Both the position numbers and the translations under genes were made by a program. Source: Albidovulum sediminis (lineage in GTDB: Bacteria > Pseudomonadota > Alphaproteobacteria > Rhodobacterales > Rhodobacteraceae). From it: a DNA stretch of 64,000 nt. Each line of letters begins with the position of its first letter. Position 1 is the stretch's first letter. Positions 60,014-64,000 of the stretch are shown piece by piece. Location: assembly GCF_025380365.1 (NCBI RefSeq), contig NZ_JAOCQF010000002.1:80846-144845 (forward strand), given 5' to 3'. The notes under the pieces were generated by a model. That model saw nothing but the letters and a program-made list of their open reading frames with translations, did no database searches and was not told where the DNA came from.

Positions 60014-60791
60014 CGACTTCCTGATCCGCGCTGCCATCGCAGGCATGGGCCTCGCGCTGGCGACCGGCCCGCTTGGCGCTTTCGTCGTCTGGCGCCGGAT
60101 GGCGTTCTTCGGCGATGCGACCGCGCATGCCGCGATCCTCGGCGTGGCGCTTGCGCTCGCCGCCGACCTTCCGCTTCAGTCCGGCATGCTGGCGGTGGCG
60201 CTGGCGATGGGCCTGATCGCCGCAGCGCTGACCGGGCGCGGACAGGCCGCCGATACCGTGCTGGGTGTGCTTGCCCATTCCGCCCTTGCCTTCGGTCTGA
60301 TCGCCGTGTCCTTCCTTCCCGCCGTCCGCACCGACCTGTCGGCCTACCTCTTCGGGGATATCCTGGCGGTCACGACCGCTGACCTGGCCTGGGTGTGGGG
60401 TGGGGTCGCACTGGTGCTCGGCCTGCTCCTGTGGCGCTGGCAGGCGCTTCTGACCGCGACCGTGGACGAGGCGCTGGCGCGCGCCTCCGGGATCGACCCG
60501 CGCCGAGAGGGGCTGGTGCTGACGCTCGCGCTGGCGGTGGTCGTCGCGGTGGCGGTCAAGATCGTCGGCGCGCTCCTGATCGCGGCGATGCTGATCATCC
60601 CGGCCGCCGCCGCACGCGGCCTGGCGCGGTCGCCCGAGGCGATGGCGCTTTTCGCTACGGCCTTCGGCGCCCTTTCGGTGCTGGGCGGGCTCTGGCTGTC
60701 CTTGCGCCTCGACACGCCCGCCGGGCCGTCGATCGTGGCCGCCGCGGCGGTGATCTTCGCGCTCAGCCTGTTCCCCCGCCGCGCCGCCTAG
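60006..60791 (+). CDS. znuB: Zinc ABC importer permease ZnuB
   Basis: 261 residues, about eight membrane helices. GAFVVWRRMAFFGDATAHAA near 25 (the metal-permease signature with His), GVLAHSALAFGLIAV near 95, VKIVGALLIAAMLIIPAAAA near 190. The ATG at 60006 overlaps the znuC end; an ATG at 59994 is also possible. A ZnuB of three-gene Znu systems. Confidence 0.95.
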   Translation: MPDDFLIRAAIAGMGLALATGPLGAFVVWRRMAFFGDATAHAAILGVALALAADLPLQSGMLAVALAMGLIAAALTGRGQAADTVLGVLAHSALAFGLIAVSFLPAVRTDLSAYLFGDILAVTTADLAWVWGGVALVLGLLLWRWQALLTATVDEALARASGIDPRREGLVLTLALAVVVAVAVKIVGALLIAAMLIIPAAAARGLARSPEAMALFATAFGALSVLGGLWLSLRLDTPAGPSIVAAAAVIFALSLFPRRAA

Positions 60792-60846
60792 ATTTCCGCC
60801 GGCGCGGAAGGTAAGGGCGAAGGGAAGACGGGTATCAGGGGGCGGC

Positions 60847-62358
60847 ATGACGAACCACCTTTACGACGCGCTGTTCGGGCGCCACGCGGGCAGCGACGCC
60901 ACCTTCCTGATCCTGGCCGACGGGCAAACGCTTTCCTATCGCGACTTCCTGGCGATGATCGGCCGCCATGCGCAGGCGCTCAGGGCTGCGGGCCTGCGCC
61001 CCGGCGACCGGGTGGCCCTGCAACTGGAGAAAAGCCCCCAGATGCTGGCCGTGATCGCCGCGGCGATCCGCGCGGGGGTCGTCTTCCTGCCGCTCAACAC
61101 CGCCTACACCCCGTCCGAGGTGGCCTACTTCGTCGGCGATTCCGGGGCCCGCCTGCTTCTGGCCGATGCAGCGCGGGCCGAGACGCTCGCCCCCGTTGCG
61201 GCAGACTGCGGCGCGGCGCTCCTGACGCTCGACGCCGATGGCGGCGGCAGTTTCGGCGCCCTCGCGCGCGGGCAGGCAGAGGATTTCCCGACGGAGCCTT
61301 GCGGGCCCGGGACGCTTGCCGCGCTCCTCTACACCTCGGGCACGACGGGGCGGTCGAAGGGGGCGATGCTCAGCCACGGTAACCTCCTGTCGAACGCCGA
61401 GGTTCTGGTCGACCACTGGCGCTTCACCGGGGCCGACGTGCTGCTCCACGCGCTGCCGATCTTCCATACCCACGGCCTATTCGTCGCGACGAACGTGGCG
61501 CTCCTTGCCGGATGCCCGATGATCTTCCTGCCGAAGTTCGACGCCGATGCGGTGATCCGGGCCCTGCCTCGGGCAACCGCGATGATGGGTGTGCCGACCT
61601 TCTACACCCGCCTGCTCGATGACCCGCGCCTGACCCGGGACCTTGTCGCAGGCATCCGGCTTTTCATCTCGGGTTCCGCGCCGCTTCTCGCCGACACCCA
61701 CCGAGAGTGGGAGGGCCGGACCGGCCACCGCATCCTCGAACGCTACGGCATGACCGAGACCAACATGAACACCTCGAACCCCTGTGAGGGGGAACGCCGC
61801 CCGGGCACCGTCGGCTTGCCCCTGCCGGGGGTGGAACTGAAGGTATGCGACAGCGAGGGGCGCGAGGTTCCGCAGGGCCAGATCGGCGTGATCGAGGTGC
61901 GCGGCCCGAACGTCTTCCAAGGCTACTGGCAGATGCCGGAAAAGACGAAGGAAGAACTGCGCGCGGATGGCTTCTTCATCACCGGCGACCTCGGGCGGAT
62001 CGACGCGGACGGCTATGTCACCATCGTCGGCCGGGCGAAGGACCTGATCTTCTCGGGCGGCTTCAACGTCTACCCGAAAGAGGTCGAGATGGCGCTCGAT
62101 GCCTGCCCCGGCGTTCTGGAAAGTGCCGTTATCGGCGTGCCGCATCCCGACTTCGGCGAAGCCGTGGTGGCCGTCGTGGTAGCCGCGAAGGGCGTGACGC
62201 TCGACCCGGAGGCGCTGGGAAAGCATCTCGCGCAGGAGATCGCGGCCTTCAAGCGCCCCAAGCACATCGCCGTCGTTCCCGACCTGCCGCGCAACACCAT
62301 GGGCAAGGTGCAGAAGAACCTCCTGCGCGAGCGCTTCCGCGGCCTCTTTCAGGCCTGA
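60847..62358 (+). CDS. matB: Malonyl-CoA synthetase MatB
   Basis: 503 residues, ANL superfamily. It activates malonate (or methylmalonate) to the CoA thioester with ATP. AMP-binding loop LLYTSGTTGRSKGAMLSHGN near 165, the MatB-specific LERYGMTETNMNTSNP with GERRPGTVGLPLPGV near 300-325, hinge ITGDLGRIDADGYVTIVGRA near 380 and the catalytic Lys in RNTMGKVQKNLLRE near 485. No malonate decarboxylase or transporter is adjacent. Confidence 0.92.
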   Translation: MTNHLYDALFGRHAGSDATFLILADGQTLSYRDFLAMIGRHAQALRAAGLRPGDRVALQLEKSPQMLAVIAAAIRAGVVFLPLNTAYTPSEVAYFVGDSGARLLLADAARAETLAPVAADCGAALLTLDADGGGSFGALARGQAEDFPTEPCGPGTLAALLYTSGTTGRSKGAMLSHGNLLSNAEVLVDHWRFTGADVLLHALPIFHTHGLFVATNVALLAGCPMIFLPKFDADAVIRALPRATAMMGVPTFYTRLLDDPRLTRDLVAGIRLFISGSAPLLADTHREWEGRTGHRILERYGMTETNMNTSNPCEGERRPGTVGLPLPGVELKVCDSEGREVPQGQIGVIEVRGPNVFQGYWQMPEKTKEELRADGFFITGDLGRIDADGYVTIVGRAKDLIFSGGFNVYPKEVEMALDACPGVLESAVIGVPHPDFGEAVVAVVVAAKGVTLDPEALGKHLAQEIAAFKRPKHIAVVPDLPRNTMGKVQKNLLRERFRGLFQA

Positions 62359-62979
62359 TTACCGGCGTGGCGGGCGCGAGCGATAGACCGGCAGGCGCCA
62401 TCCGAACAGAAGGCTGCCTGCCCGCAGGGTGAAGGTAACCGCGGCGCAGGCGGGAAGGGCGACGCTCTCGGGCGCGACCTGCGATGCAAGGATCGCCGCC
62501 GCCGCCCCGGCCAGGGCTGCGGTCACATAAAGCTCCCCCTGCTTCAGGACCAGCGGCACCTCGTTGCAGACGACATCGCGCATGAGCCCGCCCAGGCAAC
62601 CCGTCGCCACGCCCATCAGCAGCACGACCGCCGCGCCATGGCCCAACGCCATCGCCACCCCGGTTCCGGCCGGAACCGCGACCGCAAGGGCCAGCGCGTC
62701 GAGCCAGGTCAGCAGCTTCAGCCTGCTCTCGAACAGATGCGCGGTGAAGAATACCAGGGCCGCCGCCGCGACCGCCGCCAGAATGAACCCGGGCTCGGCA
62801 ACCCAGAAGACCGGGTTGCGGTCAAGGATGACATCGCGCACCGTGCCGCCCCCGGTGGCGGTCAGAGCGGCGACAAAGGCGAAGCCGACGATGTCCAGCT
62901 GCGCGCGGCTCGCGACCAGCGCCCCCGTCAGCGCGAAGACGATAACGGAGGCATAGTCGAGAAGCTCAAGCAGCGTCAT
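62359..62979 (-). CDS. TRIC/UPF0126-family membrane protein
   Basis: 206 residues with seven hydrophobic helices in two pseudo-repeats, each with the family glycine motif ([20 protein letters not shown] near 17; [20 protein letters not shown] near 45; [20 protein letters not shown] near 125). Related archaeal and bacterial proteins are trimeric cation channels or glycine-associated transporters. The ATG at 62979 overlaps the rnhA end by 14 bases. Convergent with matB, whose stop abuts its own. Confidence 0.88.
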   Translation of the reverse strand: MTLLELLDYASVIVFALTGALVASRAQLDIVGFAFVAALTATGGGTVRDVILDRNPVFWVAEPGFILAAVAAAALVFFTAHLFESRLKLLTWLDALALAVAVPAGTGVAMALGHGAAVVLLMGVATGCLGGLMRDVVCNEVPLVLKQGELYVTAALAGAAAAILASQVAPESVALPACAAVTFTLRAGSLLFGWRLPVYRSRPPRR

Positions 62980-63445
62980 TCGTCCCCGCCCTTCGCGGCT
63001 TGAACGGCGCCATGCCCGCCCGCGCCAGCTCGTCGGCGCGTTCGTTCTCGGGATGACCCGCATGTCCCTTGATCCATTCCCAGGTCACCCGGTGGCCGGC
63101 CTGCACCGCATCGAGCCTTTGCCAGAGATCGACATTCTTCACCGGCTTCCTGTCCGCGGTGCGCCAACCGTTCCGCTTCCAGCCGTGGATCCAGGTCATC
63201 ACGCCGTTCTTCACATAGGCGCTGTCGGTGACGATGGTGATCGTCGACGGCCACTTCAGCGCCTCCAGCGCGGAAATCGCCGCCAGCAACTCCATGCGGT
63301 TGTTCGTCGTCTCCGCCTCGCCGCCCTTCAATTCGCGCTCGCGCACGACGCTGCCGGCCTCGACGGCCCGCATCAGCACGCCCCATCCCCCCGGCCCCGG
63401 ATTTCCAGAACAGGCCCCGTCGGTAAAGGCGAAAAGATCCGGCAT
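62966..63445 (-). CDS. rnhA: Ribonuclease HI
   Basis: 159 residues. It cuts RNA in RNA-DNA hybrids. Catalytic Asp in [16 protein letters not shown], Glu in [16 protein letters not shown], Asp in [15 protein letters not shown] and Asp/His in [15 protein letters not shown]. The ATG at 63445 lies directly after the purine tail of repeat copy G, which gives its ribosome site (GAAGAAG); the longer frame to 63499 translates the repeat and is spurious. Confidence 0.95.
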   Translation of the reverse strand: MPDLFAFTDGACSGNPGPGGWGVLMRAVEAGSVVRERELKGGEAETTNNRMELLAAISALEALKWPSTITIVTDSAYVKNGVMTWIHGWKRNGWRTADRKPVKNVDLWQRLDAVQAGHRVTWEWIKGHAGHPENERADELARAGMAPFKPRRAGTNDAA

Positions 63446-63448
63446 CTG

Positions 63449-63499
63449 CTTCTTCTTTTTCCAAATATCCTCGGGGGTGTGGGGGCAGACAGCCCCCAC
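63449..63499 (-). repeat. Intergenic hairpin repeat, copy G
   Basis: Read on the minus strand: stem GTGGGGGC / GCCCCCAC with loop TGTCT (63479-63499), then ACCCCCGAGGATATTTGGA and AAAAGAAGAAG. It lies between ispH and rnhA, 18 bases after the ispH stop and 3 before the rnhA start. Confidence 0.85.
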
Positions 63500-63516
63500 G
63501 GCCCGCCCGCCGCCGG

Positions 63517-64000
63517 TCAGGCCGGAATGCGGAGCGCGCGCGGGACCTTGAACTCCACGTTCTCGCGCGCGGTCTCGACCATTTCCACCGTCACGTCGAA
63601 CCGTGCCCGGAATGCGTCGATGACCTCGTTCACCAGCACCTCCGGCGCCGAGGCCCCGGCGGTGACGCCGACCGACCGCAGCCGCCCGAGCGCGCGCCAG
63701 TCGATGTCGCCGGCGCGCTGCACCAGTTGCGCGTGCGCGCAGCCCGCGGCACGGCCGACCTCGACCAGCCGGCGCGAGTTCGACGAATTCGGCGCCCCGA
63801 TCACCAGCAGCGCGTCGATCTTCGGCGCGATCGCCTTCACGGCCTCCTGCCGGTTCGTGGTGGCATAGCAGATGTCTTCCTTGTGCGGCCCGACGATGGC
63901 GGGGAAGCGCGTCTTCAAGGCCGCGACCACTTCGGCGGTGTCGTCGACCGACAGCGTCGTCTGGGTGATGAAGGCCAGCCGGGCCGGATCGCGGGGCGCG
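63517..64000 (-). CDS. ispH: 4-hydroxy-3-methylbut-2-enyl diphosphate reductase IspH, C-terminal part
   Basis: Last step of the MEP isoprenoid pathway, an iron-sulfur enzyme. The visible part reads [20 protein letters not shown] (from the window edge), [18 protein letters not shown] (the third cluster Cys and the TNRQ substrate motif), [19 protein letters not shown] and [14 protein letters not shown]. The N-terminal half with the first two cluster cysteines lies beyond the window. It precedes rnhA on the same strand. Confidence 0.95.
   Translation of the reverse strand, partial: APRDPARLAFITQTTLSVDDTAEVVAALKTRFPAIVGPHKEDICYATTNRQEAVKAIAPKIDALLVIGAPNSSNSRRLVEVGRAAGCAHAQLVQRAGDIDWRALGRLRSVGVTAGASAPEVLVNEVIDAFRARFDVTVEMVETARENVEFKVPRALRIPA

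Noticed and set aside
63446-63499. N-terminal extension of RNase HI translating the intergenic repeat (contains a DIWKKKK stretch)
   Set aside because: The same peptide appears from other repeat copies in unrelated places, so it is the translated repeat; the true start is 63445.

Overview
The window is a high-GC (about two-thirds G+C) chromosomal segment of an alphaproteobacterium, most likely of the Rhodobacteraceae/Paracoccaceae (Paracoccus, Rhodobacter, Rhodovulum and relatives). Evidence: the complete beta-hydroxyaspartate cycle locus bhcR-bhcABCD in the order described for Paracoccus denitrificans, a PuuE-UraD fusion, a DUF1523 protein, and a family of short intergenic hairpin repeats. 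I see no rRNA, tRNA, CRISPR array, phage or insertion sequence.

Layout. 1-10 kb: 3' end of glcF (glycolate oxidase), a secreted trypsin-like protease, an Hsp20 behind an RpoH-type promoter, an ECF sigma factor coupled to a large VWA protein, a WYL regulator, a peptidoglycan-binding protein, a gabD-like dehydrogenase and an alpha/beta hydrolase. 9.5-16.8 kb (minus strand): an oligopeptide-type ABC importer (two permeases and a fused double ATPase) with an aldehyde dehydrogenase, an SDR and a P1 peptidase. 17-25 kb: creatinase, a two-part phytase/esterase-like secreted protein, an L,D-transpeptidase, a cupin, an importer substrate-binding protein and panBC. 25-34 kb: an M20 deacylase, then a seven-gene collinear cassette built around an unusual AAA+ ATPase, whose members I can mostly not assign; one gene in it has clearly lower GC. 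34-38.7 kb: deoC with a double-domain aldehyde dehydrogenase, then a polytopic membrane protein. 38.8-48.3 kb: a purine-ureide region with a LIV-type ABC importer, UraH, PuuE-UraD, AllE, AllA and an NCS2 nucleobase permease. 48.4-51.8 kb: a sugar/amino-alcohol-type kinase, a class III aminotransferase and a GAPDH paralogue. 51.9-57.3 kb: bhcDCBA and bhcR. 57.4-64 kb: a monooxygenase-fold protein, znuA/zur-znuCB, matB, a TRIC/UPF0126 protein, rnhA and the 3' part of ispH.

How it fits together. Several modules feed one point: glycolate oxidation (glcF) and ureidoglycolate cleavage (allA) give glyoxylate, creatinase gives sarcosine (hence glycine) plus urea, and the bhc cycle turns glyoxylate and glycine into oxaloacetate without loss of carbon. 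The window therefore looks like a catabolic region for small nitrogenous compounds (purines, creatine, nucleosides, peptides).

Most noteworthy: (1) the AAA+ cassette at 26.6-33.8 kb; (2) seven copies of an intergenic repeat whose hairpin stems covary and whose conserved purine tail often becomes the ribosome binding site of the next gene; (3) an identical ATTTGATCAAAT palindrome in front of the gabD-like gene and, 40 kb away, in front of the kinase-aminotransferase pair; (4) possible leader structures before creatinase and the nucleobase permease.
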